Part shown: positions 1 through 11,138 of the stretch, piece after piece
Position numbering within the stretch: the stretch's first letter is position 1
Layout of the letters: each line of letters opens with the position of its first letter
Assembly (NCBI GenBank): GCA_009823505.1
Contig: VZQC01008830.1
Span: 6,669-70,668, forward strand
Length of the DNA stretch: 64,000 nucleotides
Source: Rhizomys pruinosus
Taxonomy: Eukaryota > Chordata > Mammalia > Rodentia > Spalacidae
Direction: 5' to 3'
Translations under genes and position numbers: made by a program
Notes under the pieces: generated by a model
The model's input: the letters and a program-made list of their open reading frames with translations, nothing else
The model's database searches: none
Told to the model about the DNA's origin: nothing

Positions 1-2830
1 ACAGGGTGAGAAGTAAGGGGTTAATTTCATTCTTCCTAATGGCAGTGGTGATCCAGTTTTTTTCCAACACCACTGGCTGAAGATGCTGTCTTTTCTCCAT
101 TTGTGCTTCTTGCCCCGCTTGTCAAATAAGAGATGGCTTGAAATTATATTTGCTCAGATTTGGATCTAAGTTTTGTTTCATTGGTCATAGGTCTGTTTTT
201 GGTTCCAGTACCAAGGCTGTTTTTTATTGACTATAGCCCTGAGTAAGTGTAGTATAGATTGAAGTCTTGTATAGAGACCCCCCCCTGTGTAGCTCTTTCC
301 AAACTCAATGGTTTTGGCTATTCGGGTCTTTCATGATTCCATATGAATTTAAAAGAAACGTTTGTTTCCAAAGCCTGCTGAAGATAACCTTGGGGATTTT
401 GAATTGCGCAAGCTGCGTTAAAATCTAATTACAAGAGTTTCAGTAATGGACCATTTTACAATGTTAATTTTCCCAATCGATGAGCATAGAGGTTTTTCCA
501 TCTTATGATCTTCTTTCAACATTTCTTCTTTAAAGGTTAGAATTTTTTGTGATGAGAGATCTTTGGTGTCTTTTGGTTAAGGTTTGTTCCTAGGTATTTT
601 ATTGTTTTTCAGGCTATTGTGAGTGGGAAGATCTCTTGAATTCTTTCTCCAGGCTTGTCTTGGTGTAAAGAAAGGCCATTGATTTTTAATGTTAATTTTA
701 ATCCTGCCACTTTGGCTGAAGCTGTTAATCATTGATAGGAGTTTTCTGGTGGAGTTTGTTATGGCACCCCTTTAAGTAAAACTAATCATATCATCAAAAA
801 AAGTGATAGTTGGACTTCCTCTTTTCCAATTAGGTCTCCTTTAATATCCTTTTCTTGCCATATTGCCTAGCAAGTGTTCAAGCACTCATATTGAAGAGAA
901 GTGGAGACAAGGGGCAGCCTTGCCGAGTTCCTACCTTGAAAGTGAAAGTTTCTGTCATTCCCCATTTAGGATGACATCAGCTGTGGGTTTCCTGTATATT
1001 GGCTTTGATTACATTGAGGAAAGATCCCTCCAATCAGTTCCTTCTAGGACTTACAGCCAAGGCATTGCTGGATTTTGTCAAAGCGCTTTCAGGCATACAG
1101 TTGGTGATGGTTGGTTTTGTCTTTGATTCTGTTTATTGTTTTGTGAGTTTAATTGATTTTGTTGTTGCCATCCCTGCATCTCTGGTATGAAACCTACATG
1201 GTTATGATGGATGATCTTCACGATGTGAGTCTGTATGCGATATGCCAGTAACCTGTTTAGAACTTTGGCACTGTTCAGAGGAGATGGGTATAATTCTCCT
1301 CTTTAGTTAGATCTTTGCCTGGGTTTATGGTAATAGAGTTGATGCTGGCTTCATAGAAGAATTTTTGAGATTTCCCCCTGATTTGTATACTTCTACCGCA
1401 GTATTAATGGTTTGTAGGTCTTTTTGAAATGTTTTAATAGAAGTCTGCGTGAAACCGTCTGGGCCTGGGCATTTCTTAGTTGGGAGGCTACTTATACATC
1501 TTCAATTTCTTCAGATGTTATTGTCTGTTTAAGATGTTGGTCTCTTCCTGGCCGAGCTTTGGTGATTCCCAGTGATTTCAAGATATTCATCCATTTTCCT
1601 AGATTTTCAAACTTGGTAGATATATAGGTTACTTGTAATATTCCCATATGATTTTCTGAAACTTCTCAATGTGCCGTTGTGATATTCCCTTTTCATCCAT
1701 GGATGTATTGATTTGGAGTTGTTCCTTCTTTTTTCTTTGGTTAACTGGCCTAGAGGTCTGTCTCACTTGTTTATTCTTTCAAAGAACAACTTTTGGGCTT
1801 CAATGATTTTTGTATTGTTTCTTTGTTTCTATATGATTGATTTCTGCTCTGTTTTGTTATTCTCCTGTCTGTCTGTTAAGGGTTCATCTGTTGTTGCCTC
1901 TCTCAAGTGCTTTTAGCTAAGTGTTAGATCATTCACTGTGCTCTTCTGTTTTTCTAATGTAGGCACCGATGGCTATAACTCCCTCTTAGTAACGCTTTTA
2001 AGGTATCCCATAGGTTTTTGTTGTGTTGTATTGTCATTTGTCATCGTCCAAGAATGTTTTTATTTCTTTCCATTACTCTTCCTTACCCATTCATTATTCA
2101 ATGAGTGTGTTGTTTTAGTCTCCGTGTGTTCTTGTAGCTAGGCTCGTCCCTGGTGTTGATATTGAAGCTTTATTGCACTGTGTCTGACAGAATGCATGAA
2201 TTATTTCAATCTTTTTGTATTTGTAGAGATTTCTTCTGTGTCCCAGTATAGGGTCGATTTGGAGAATGTTTCATGGGTGCTGAGTAGAAAAGTTGTATGT
2301 CTTGTGTTAAGGATGGATGTTCGGTTGAGGTCTATTGAGGTCCTGGTCAAACAACGTCGTTCAGTTCAGAGTCTCCTCTGTTTTATTCTTTGTCCTGTTG
2401 ACTCTATTCCAAAGACTCAGTAGGGTATTGAAAACCCCTACTGTGAGTACAGGGGTTAGTCTGTGACTTGTGGTCCTGGAGAATTGTCTTTTATAAAAGT
2501 TTGGTGCACCAGATTATGGGGCATATATACTTAAAGAATTGTGAAATCTTCTTGGTGAATTTTTCCTGTGATAAAAATGTAATGGCCTCTTGGTCTCTCT
2601 AGATTTCTTTACTCTTGAAGTTTATTTTGTCTGATTATTAGATTAGCAACACCTGCCTTCTTTTGGTACCATTTGCTTGGAGATTTTTTCCATCCTCCTT
2701 TCACTTTTAGGTGGGTGCCTGTCCTTGAGGTTAAGATGTGTTTCGTGTAGATAGCATATCGATGATTTTTGTTTCCTAATCAGTCCTCTCCATCTATGCC
2801 TTTGATTGGGTAATTAGTCCATTAATATTT
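1..2830 (-). pseudogene. L1 ORF2 remnant (endonuclease and reverse transcriptase), frameshifted
   Basis: Minus-strand translation gives scattered short blocks of L1 ORF2. Endonuclease-side sequence lies near 2000-2830 and reverse-transcriptase blocks near 300-1600, for example the region matching the IRQ...[10 protein letters not shown] block near 780-870. No open frame exceeds about 90 codons and there are frequent one- and two-base indels compared with the copy at 15721-19640. It cannot encode a working protein. Confidence 0.85.
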
Positions 2831-2869
2831 AAGGTTATGACTGTAGGTTTGGTGTTGCTTCCTTTGCCT

Positions 2870-3284
2870 TATTATCGCATTTGCAGTTTTGGTTTAAGGT
2901 TTCTACTTCTGCAAGTTAGTGTGTTGTTATTGATTTCCTCTTCTAGTGTCTGGGGTTGGTTGCTCCTTTCTTGTTTCTTTGAATTGGGCTGTTCAAGTAT
3001 TCTGTGAAGGGTTGGTTTTTCCGGCACATGTATTCTTTCAAATTTGTTTATGTCATGGAAGCGTTTTTCTCTCTCCTTCAACTTAAATTGACATTTTTGC
3101 TGGGTATGTTTACCTGGGTTGGCATCTATTTCCCCCTTAACATGGGAAATGCTTTGCTCTATGTTCTTCTTGCGTTCATAGTTTGCATTGAGAGTCCATG
3201 ATTGTAATTCTGATAGGTTTTCCCTTATAGGTCACTTGTTTTTCTCTTGGGCTTTAAAGGATTTTGTCTTTGTTTTGGGTGTCT

Positions 3285-3324
<40 letters not shown>

Positions 3325-4030
3325 CTGATTTTTTTCTGTTTGGAGTTCTATGTGGCTTCTTGTATGGTATTTTTTCCTTTTTTAGTTTGGGGAAGTTTTT
3401 CATCTATTATTCTGTCTGATCAATATCTGATACTACCATTCTCTTGGGTTCTTCTTTCCTCTATTTCCTAATATAGCCGAATTTTGATCTTTTCATAATG
3501 TGTCCCACAGCTCCTGGTTGTTCCATTTTTGCTATATTTATTAAATTTTTCATGATCTTTCCTTGAGTTTTTAGTTGTTCTGTGTATCTTCCAGGTCTGA
3601 TTGAAGCTTTTTCTTCTTCCTCCTTTCTGCTTCTGAAGCTTTTTCCATTCCTTTCCTCTTGAATGGATGAGTGTTTGATTTCCTTTTTCATTTCCTCTTC
3701 TGATTTCTTTAGTATTTCTACTTCTTTTTGGAGCTTCTCGATCTCTTCTTCTAGATGTTTGGTTTGCTGGTTGGTTTCTTTTTCTTTTTCAGCATGGGAT
3801 CTTTTCAGTGTTTCTACTTCCTTCTGGAGCTTGTCATTCTCTCTCTCTAGGTCCTTCTTGAGTCACTCATTCTCTTTTCTTAGTTCTTTAATTTGTTCTT
3901 TATGATCTTGTAGTTCTTTAATTATGTTCCCAATTGTGTTTCTGATGTCTGTGTCCTGGGGCATCCCCAGAGGGATCCCACTGCAGGAGTCTTCCATAGG
4001 GTTGGTAAAGCTTGGCACGGGAGTATCCTG
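2870..4030 (-). pseudogene. L1 ORF1 remnant (RNA-binding coiled-coil protein)
   Basis: Two minus-strand fragments are recognisable. One at 3461-3691 covers the end of the coiled coil and the start of the RRM (ends MKRSKFGYIRK, matching MKRPNLRIVGI in copy 2). One at 2872-3081 covers the C-terminal domain and its end. Between 3690 and 3910 the minus strand reads as a Lys/Glu-rich heptad coiled coil with repeated EKL/DKLQKE-like modules. ORF1p normally trimerises through this coil and binds L1 RNA. A 38-base T run at 3287-3324 interrupts the frame. Confidence 0.75.
3287..3324. repeat. Poly(T) run, 38 bases
   Basis: An uninterrupted T homopolymer inside the L1 ORF1 remnant. The related L1 at 15601-21569 has shorter T tracts at similar positions (about 19797, 20049, 20320), so this is probably expansion of A-rich stretches of the L1 sense strand, not a separate insertion. 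Confidence 0.9.
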
Positions 4031-4061
4031 CCCCTTTCCAGTGTTGTCTCAACATTTTCTT

Positions 4062-4062
4062 G

Positions 4063-4093
<31 letters not shown>

Positions 4094-4131
4094 ACATTAT
4101 ATATATATGTACATTATATATTTATATATCT
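4062..4131. repeat. (AT)n microsatellite
   Basis: Imperfect AT dinucleotide tract with single-base interruptions, directly at the 5' boundary of L1 copy 1. Confidence 0.9.
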
Positions 4132-4955
4132 GACTGATAAGAGCTTTTCAGTTGGAGATGGCTATCAAATTAGTAGAAGAATGAGAGCCATATAGTATGT
4201 TCTCGATTAGAAGATGTTGCATTTTATATGGAATGAGTCATGCTGTTAGGCAAGCAAGTTACATATTAACTGTTTCCAGAAATATGGTGAGTCCTGGAGA
4301 AATTGTGATGGGAGAAGGATACTGACAATGCAAGCGTACCTCCCTTTTCCATAGTGCTATATCATTGAATCTACTGTCATTTATGTTTAGGTAATAAGTG
4401 GAGCACTCATGTATTTTTCAGGTCATACACTGTACCATGTGGACTCTCTTGATAAAAGGTCCTGGGGAATGCGTTGCAACTTTCTCTAGTGTGTTCTCTT
4501 TGCTTTCCAAGTTCAGATCAGCCTCTCAGGGGCAATTGTACAGAATACTGCTGGAATAGTGCTGGGACTCTTGGCTGGTTGACCACTGTATCCAAAATGG
4601 CTGTTTGCAACATTGTCCAGCCTGCACTCAAGTGTTGGTCTTGTATCTTGTCTGGCAGCTTTGGGTTATGGCCCTTGAGAGGAAATGCTGATGTTCTAAG
4701 AAATGAGGCATCCTTCCCCATCAAACTACTCTTCATATGTTAAAGTTTCTGGGTCTTCCCTTAGCCTTTGCCTACTCTGGCAGAGAATGAGGGTGAGGGC
4801 ATTGGCACTTGCTCTGAGTGTCTCTGCACAGGAGTGTGAAGAGCCACAGCACTGGGGCATCTGTCTGTTACATATCTGGGCCCTCCCAAAATGTTTTGAT
4901 GAACCCTTACCTACACTTCCCCCTGTCTGTATTTATAGGCCACTTTTCTGAATAT
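4132..4955. other. Unassigned sequence between L1 copy 1 and U copy A
   Basis: About 820 bases with no gene, SINE or LTR that I recognise. Part could be 5' UTR of the adjoining minus-strand L1, but it does not visibly match the 5' region of the L1 at 21000-21570. Short open frames (up to 89 codons) show no recognisable domain. Confidence 0.5.
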
Positions 4956-6775
4956 AGCATACAGTCAATGAGAAACAGTTTGGGTAAATTTAATGAAAAC
5001 TTACGCCTTGGCTCCTGTTTATGGTTATGTGTAATACAACTTAGGCATCTATAGGTCAAAACATAAAAATTTAAAGAACAAAAAGAGGGAGGTGGGAGGT
5101 GGTGTAGTATCCCTTCTGGGATACAAATGGAAAACTCTGTGTTCCAAACCTATTGATAAATTTTCAATTTTGAGATCGTGAAACTAGCAATGGGAGATTT
5201 GTCTGTCCCCACAGGTAAAAACACCAATCTAAATGCCTGAAAACATACAACTTTTGGCTATGCAGGATGGACTAGGAAATGCCAGCAGAGAGCCTGACCC
5301 ATCTGAACATTAAAGAAAGAGGAACCTCAGACTGCCTAAATCACAGATACTGAGCATCTCTCTGAATTGTATTGGGGTTAACTGTTTATAATGGGCCCTA
5401 ATGAAGTTTACCTTCCAGATGCTGAAAAACCTTCCTACCTCTCCCTTTTATAGGAAAAAGAAAAACATGATGGTACTGAAGTCATTCCCTAACTGTAAAT
5501 TAGAGCTAACTGGTATAGTGGTAATTTTCTATAAAACAGCTATAACTACCCTTTTTTAATTGACTAATAGGCATAGGAACTGTGAAAGGATAATTCTCTA
5601 TTTAGAGCCAAATTCAATAGTAAAGTCTTTATAAGCTGTGTAACTAAGCAAAATATATTAGTACAGGAAAGCTCTGATATCACCAATGAATTATTCTGCC
5701 TAGGAGATGTTGGCTAGGGGATCCAAGCCCCCAAAATTATAAAGGCCTTTTTCCTATAAGTGGGATATATGCAAGGAGAAAGGCGGTAAGTCCCTGTTGT
5801 CGAAGACCTGGTGTGAGCATGAAAAAATGTTTTGAGACGTCCCTTGTTAATGTACAACTGGCCTCTGAAATGCCAGAGAGTGTTACCAAAGGCCACTAAA
5901 GCAATACAGCAAAATATTGGTCTCCTTGAGACAAGCAAGACTCCTCCATCAGTATCAGCTACACCTCAACTGCCTGGAGTTACTGTGCAACAGTGGCAGC
6001 CATGTGTCTATATATATCTCAAATCTAATTGGCTATTAGCTCTCTCTTTGGAGGAATAACTCACAGCAGATGCCACAAGCTTATGTCCTCTAGTGGTTAG
6101 GAGATGTTATAAGCCACAATAAGAACTTGTCACCCTTTATAGAGAAACCACAGTTTGTGGATTAGCATACCATCCAAGCATCTGTGTCTGTGCTCACAGC
6201 TTAGCTTGTCATAATAATTAGTGCTGCTTAAATGCCTGTACACCCAATTGCTTGTGCTTTGTTAGTAAGATTAAAAAGGAGGTATCACTGGATAAGCTGT
6301 CAACCCATGAAGGGGATCAACCTGAACAGACTAGAGTCCAAAATGACATCTCCAGAGAAAATAGATTGTTTTGCTTCTCACACACTTGTGCCCCTTTCTC
6401 AAAGCCTAGGGAGCAAGTTGTGGAAGAGGAGATGTGGTAGAATGTAAGGGCTGTGGAGAGATTGTGGTGAATCATGAGACTACAGCAATATAGACTGGAC
6501 TCTTATTTGATCAACAAGCGTGTGCATACAAGCTTCTCCAACTGGACTATGGGAACCTTGGGTTGTTCAAAATTTGGACATAGATACTTGCTAATTGGTT
6601 TTACATGAATGTTACTTACATTCATTGCTTAAGCTTAATAATTTGGCTCACTCCAAAAAGCATGCACCAATTACCTAATTGTATGGCAAACTGAGTAACG
6701 TCAATGTTATCTGAAAACAACTGTGCTATTATATTGTAGAATCCCTTAAAAAATAAACAAAAGAGAAAAAAAGAA
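4956..6775 (+). mobile_element. U repeat, copy A (internal part plus unit, A-rich 3' end)
   Basis: This stretch aligns nearly base for base with 53727-55620, starting at tagcatacagtcaatga and ending at cccttaaaaaataaac. It covers about 530 bases of internal sequence and a unit of about 1.1 kb (5485-6610) shared by all U copies. A 3' extension of about 150 bases (6610-6760) is shared only with copy F. It is 5'-truncated compared with copy F and has no long ORF. No clear target-site duplication was found. It lacks the 79-base L1 insertion seen in copy F, so it shows the empty state at 5033-5046. Family name unknown to me. Confidence 0.8.
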
Positions 6776-6782
6776 AATATAT

Positions 6783-7015
6783 ATTTTATTATTGTGTGTG
6801 TGTATGTGTGTGGGTGCATACATGCCACAGTGCTTGTTCATGGAGATCAGAGAACAGCTTTGGAGAGTCAGTTCTCACATTCTACCTTGTTGAGGCAGGG
6901 TCCTTCTTGTGTCTGCTGCTGTGTTCTACTCCAGGTTAGCTAGCTCATGAACTTCCTGCCATTTCTCCTGTACCTACTTTGGAGGCAAGAATTTCTTCCC
7001 TGAGGAGATGTAAAC
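6783..7015 (-). mobile_element. B4-type SINE, part 1
   Basis: Reverse-orientation B4-like sequence: GT-rich end, then the segment around tggagatcagagaacagctttgg and tgttgaggcagggtccttcttgtgtctgctg, familiar from rodent B4 repeats. It breaks off near 7015 and resumes at 7540. Confidence 0.6.
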
Positions 7016-7539
7016 AGTGTTTGCCTTCTTTTTGTAAGGCCTCAATGACAAACCAACGTATGATCCCACCGAGGTTCAACCTGAGTGTATTGGGCTTAAT
7101 TATAGAGCATGGATGAGGAGTTTGTTTGCAGGGGCATCAGGAAACACCCAAAACCTACATTGGAAAGTCTTCAATCAGCATGGATAATAGCTTCCCCCAC
7201 ATCTAGATAGACCAAATCCCCTTCAATTCACCTTCCCTGGCCTATACACTTTTGCATCTCTTCGTGCCCCAAGACATCACACAATTAGGGTAGAACTGCA
7301 TAATATAACTATCTGGGAAGAACGTCTGGAATCTCAAGTGAGGGTCAAATGCCCTTCTCCATCTATTCCTTTTGTGAGGTAATTTCAAGAGTCAACAAGC
7401 ACAATCCTGATGGATTCTTGCAAGCAGACATAGTTGATCTAATGAAGATGACATCTATTTTGCTCAAAGGACACTGTTCTGCAGCAACCTCCCACCTCAC
7501 AATAGCAGTGGATTATAGAACATACCATCACATCTAACA
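7016..7539. mobile_element. Unclassified rodent interspersed repeat inserted in a B4 SINE
   Basis: About 520 bases separate the two halves of a B4 SINE. The start (tgacaaaccaacgtatgatc, then atagagcatggatgagg) resembles a rodent repeat also represented at about 60520-61110 (agcatgggtgatagctca, ggcagctcaatgggttggag). It may be an LTR or RMER-type element. Open frames here are short and unrecognised. Family assignment is from memory and uncertain. Confidence 0.4.
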
Positions 7540-7625
7540 TTTTTACATGGGTTCTGGGAATGGAACTCGGGTCTTCAAGCTCATGTGGATAGTGCTTTTA
7601 CCTGCTGAGTTATTTCCCAGCTCTG
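7540..7625 (-). mobile_element. B4-type SINE, part 2 (tRNA-like end)
   Basis: The plus strand reads tacatgggttctgggaatgg ... acctgctgagttatttccca, the reverse complement of the tRNA-like head of B4/ID-related SINEs. It completes the element begun at 6783. Confidence 0.6.
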
Positions 7626-8472
7626 TAGGCATTCTTGACCTCAACCTTGCAGAACAGTGTGGTATATGGTTAGGATCAAGTAAAAAAGTGACCTGACTGT
7701 CTTGCATGGTATTGCTCAATCTTTATAATTGTGCATTCATTTTTTTTCAATCACTTATTCAAACTCTTTCTTGAACTAACTATGGGAGACAGTTACTAAA
7801 GAAATAGAAGTCAAGTTTCAGAAAATTCAGTGATAAAAGTTGGTCTGAGGTGATGAAGATGGATCTAGAATTGTATACAAATATTATGGTAAGCTTCTCT
7901 CTCCTCCTTTGTTTCAAGAAAGTAACATGCTACCACCTTTTTGACATTTCATACCGTCTCTCCTTCACTTCAGAACTCTGCTCTGTTTACTTACCCATTT
8001 GATTTTGGGGGGCATTGTTAGGGATGGAACTCAGACCCTCACATGTTTTATACAAATACTCTACTGCATACCTATACGCCCAGCTGGCTCACCATCCTGA
8101 AATTTACCTTACTCCTAAGTGTCTTTTTCTTAGCTGAAAAACATTATTAAGGCTGCTCGGTTCTCTGTCCAATTCTCAAGATTTTATACCTCAGTCCTTA
8201 TCACTTTTCTGTTGCATTCTATGTTCACTGCTAAGCTTAAAGTGCATGCTCAATGAGGAACATGGAATGGATTATGTCCAAAGCCATTTAAAATATATGA
8301 TTGGTTTCTAGGCCCCACTCTCTGAGAATGTGACCTCACTTAGAAGTAAGTTTTTTTTCAAGTGACAATCAAATACAGATAACATAAAGATGACCTCTAC
8401 CAATATGACCGATGTCCCCATGAAAGGGGGCAACTTAGACACAGAGATAGATGCATATAAAGGAAGTGATAT
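7626..8472. other. Unique sequence with one ID-like SINE
   Basis: No gene recognised. An ID/B4-type tRNA-derived piece lies at about 8013-8090 on the minus strand (agggatggaactcagaccct to ctatacgcccagc). The rest looks single copy. Confidence 0.5.
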
Positions 8473-8803
8473 AAAAAGACAAAAAAGAATACCTCTATAA
8501 CAGCTAGCTCCAATCTACAGCTGGAGAACGACCTCATCATCATCTTATTTCTCCTTGTTCTATGGGGGGGGGGTTAAGTCTCTTGTATTAAAACCTTTGC
8601 GGCACCTAGAAGGTAAGCTTCGTTAGGAATCATTAAAAATAGTTGTTACTAGTAGGATCCACAGAGGGGCCTGATGTCTGCAGCAATCTAAGGCATTTCT
8701 TCCCTTCAATGCCCAGAGGAGTCAATCCTTCTGCTGGCACTTTCTGGTACATCCTACTCACTGCAAAGCTGCATTTTCTTTCTCAGCCATTAAGTTGGTG
8801 ATA

Positions 8804-9215
8804 TTATAACTGGTTTATTGGTACTAGCGTCCCACTTGAGAGATATCATTTGTCATTTGTTTTTTCTGGGCTGTGTTCTTCACTTAACATGATGTCTTCA
8901 AGCTACATCCATTTACCGCCAAAGTTTCATGATGTGTGCTTTTCTTTCTGCTGCCTAGAATTTCCTTGTGTACATGTACCACATTTTCTCTACAATCGTC
9001 AGTTGAGGGCATTTGGGTTGTTCCAGTTTTTTGCTATTGTGAACAGAGGCGCAATACAATCTAGCATGTGCTAGTTATCTCTGAAGTAAGATGCGTCTTG
9101 TGGGTATACTACCAGGAGGTGTATGACTGGGTCAAATGGCAGGATCATTTTGAGTCTTTAAGGGTTTCCACAATTGTCTTCCAAAGTTGGAGCAAGCTGT
9201 TTAGAGTATTGTTCC
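8804..9215 (-). pseudogene. L1 ORF2 C-terminal fragment inside the composite insertion
   Basis: The minus strand matches the end of L1 ORF2 (compare 15721-16090 and 45870-46160), including the blocks written on the plus strand as cgtcagttgagggcatttgg and catgatgt. Frames are shifted, with several indels. The stop TAA corresponds to 8804-8806 and the L1 3' UTR before U is only about 35 bases long. Confidence 0.8.
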
Positions 9216-10307
9216 TTTGTAAAATCAGTAAAACTGCTCTTTAATTGACTACATAGGAACATAGAAACTGTGAAAAGGTTATTCTCTATTCCGAACCAAA
9301 TATAACTGCTAAAGTCTCCTTTAAGCTATGCACTTAGAACAACATTATTAATACAGGAGTCTTCTTTGAACATCAACCATGGATTTTCTACCCTGGGATG
9401 TTGGCAGGGGATCCAGCCCCCACAAATGGTAAAGGCTCCTTGGCCTCAAACTGGGATACTGCAGGAAGAGAGGTGGTCAAAGGCCCTTCTGTGCGAAGAC
9501 CTGCTTAAACATGGGAAAGAGTATGGGACCGCACTTGCAAGTATACAGATGGTCTTCTGGATGCCAGAGATGTTTTTACCAGGAAGGGAACTAAGCCAAG
9601 TAAAGCACATATTAGGTCTCCTGAGTCACGCAAGACTCCTCCGTCAGCACCAGCTACCACACTCACCTGACTGGAAAATAACTGTGCAGCCGTTGGCAGC
9701 CTATGTCCTGTATATTCCACCCAAATCTAATTGGCTATTTAGCTCTTTTCCTCCTTTGGAGGATAACCCAGGCTGATGCCACACAGCTTACATCCTCCTA
9801 AAGGTAGGAGATATTATAAACCCACACGAGAGACCCTGCCATCCTTAACAGAAGAAAATGTAAATCATGAATTGGACATACCATCCAAAACATCTGTGTC
9901 TATACCAAAGAAAAACATACCCTAAAATTAGTATTGTATAAATAACCTATATATCTAATTGTGTGTGCTTCATAGTAGGATTCGAACAGGCTATATATTA
10001 TACTGTTTAATACCTCAACTATTAATTGCATGTGCTTCATTCGTAGGCTCTAAAGGTTATGCCTGGACAAGCTGGAGCCCATGAAAGAAAAAAACAGCCG
10101 GTAATGACGAGACCAAGGACACAGCTCCAACGAAAGTAGAGTGTTTGCTTCTCATCCACTGTGCCCTTTTCTAAGGCCTAGGAGCACAATCTTGCGGAGA
10201 GGGGCGTGGTTAATGTAAGGGCTTCGATTGGGGTGAATGGTGAAACTACAACAATATAGACTGGACCACTCATTTGACTAACTTGATTGGACATACAAGC
10301 CCCCTGG

Positions 10308-10786
10308 NNNNNNNNNNNNNNNNNNNNNNNNNNNNNNNNNNNNNNNNNNNNNNNNNNNNNNNNNNNNNNNNNNNNNNNNNNNNNNNNNNNNNNNNNNNNN
10401 NNNNNNNNNNNNNNNNNNNNNNNNNNNNNNNNNNNNNNNNNNNNNNNNNNNNNNNNNNNNNNNNNNNNNNNNNNNNNNNNNNNNNNNNNNNNNNNNNNNN
10501 NNNNNNNNNNNNNNNNNNNNNNNNNNNNNNNNNNNNNNNNNNNNNNNNNNNNNNNNNNNNNNNNNNNNNNNNNNNNNNNNNNNNNNNNNNNNNNNNNNNN
10601 NNNNNNNNNNNNNNNNNNNNNNNNNNNNNNNNNNNNNNNNNNNNNNNNNNNNNNNNNNNNNNNNNNNNNNNNNNNNNNNNNNNNNNNNNNNNNNNNNNNN
10701 NNNNNNNNNNNNNNNNNNNNNNNNNNNNNNNNNNNNNNNNNNNNNNNNNNNNNNNNNNNNNNNNNNNNNNNNNNNNNNNNNNNNNN
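10308..10786. other. Assembly gap, 479 N
   Basis: Run of 479 unknown bases inside the unit of U copy C. Flanks are acatacaagccccctgg on the left and ctgctggatggtggga on the right. In copy F these two flanks are practically adjacent (53030-53055), so the true missing length may be near zero, unless copy C carries an extra insertion. Confidence 0.98.
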
Positions 10787-11138
10787 CTGCTGGATGGTGG
10801 GACCCATGAGCTGTGTGGGTTTGGGCACAACTGCTTGCAAGTTGGTTTTACATGAAGGATGCTTGTACTCACAAATTATCACTTATTGTTAAAAAAATGA
10901 AAACAAAACAAAACAAAAAAGCAGAGAAAGATGCAGAAAACTTATGGCAGAATGCATGATCTGGGATGGGTAGGGGTGGGGTGGGGGGAAGGGAAGGGGA
11001 TATATGCCTGAACTGAATTGGAAAATGATGTATGAAATACACAAAGCATCAATAAAGAAAAGAAAAGATATTTTTTAAATAAAAATTAAAATTTCAAATA
11101 CTGAAAAAACAAACAAACAAAAAAAGACAAAAAAGAAT

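Larger units (their letters stand above)
1..4060 (-). mobile_element. L1 (LINE-1) copy 1, decayed, truncated by window start
   Basis: Read on the minus strand this is ORF1, spacer and most of ORF2 of a rodent L1. The plus strand aligns collinearly with the second L1 in the window: base 1 matches about 16654 (shared acagggt...gtggtgatccagttt), and the 3400-4000 stretch matches the ORF1 region near 20200-20800. Reading frames are broken many times by indels, so it is older or less intact than copy 2. The ORF2 carboxyl end and 3' UTR lie outside the window. The 5' end fades into an AT dinucleotide tract near 4060, and no target-site duplication can be tested. Confidence 0.9.
8491..11120 (+). mobile_element. 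U copy C: composite L1-U insertion with 5' inversion
   Basis: Flanked by an exact 18-base direct repeat, aaaaagacaaaaaagaat, at 8473-8490 and 11121-11138. Inside, 8491 to about 9222 is inverted: read on the minus strand it runs from L1 ORF2 C-terminus, through the stop (8804-8806), into U internal sequence. From about 9223 the plus strand continues U from exactly where the inverted part stops, when compared with copy F at 52040-52060. It then runs through the unit to an L1 3' UTR terminus and A-rich tail (10895-11120). Target duplication, A-rich tail and 5' inversion are the marks of twin-primed L1 integration of a single RNA. An assembly gap lies inside. Confidence 0.75.

Noticed and set aside
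9366..9776. 136-codon plus-strand open frame in U copy C
   Set aside because: The same region in copies A, D and F is stopped in all frames, so the opening is accidental and not a conserved U protein.
10178..10892. Long open frames of about 200 codons on both strands
   Set aside because: They exist only because the 479 unknown bases contain no stop codons.
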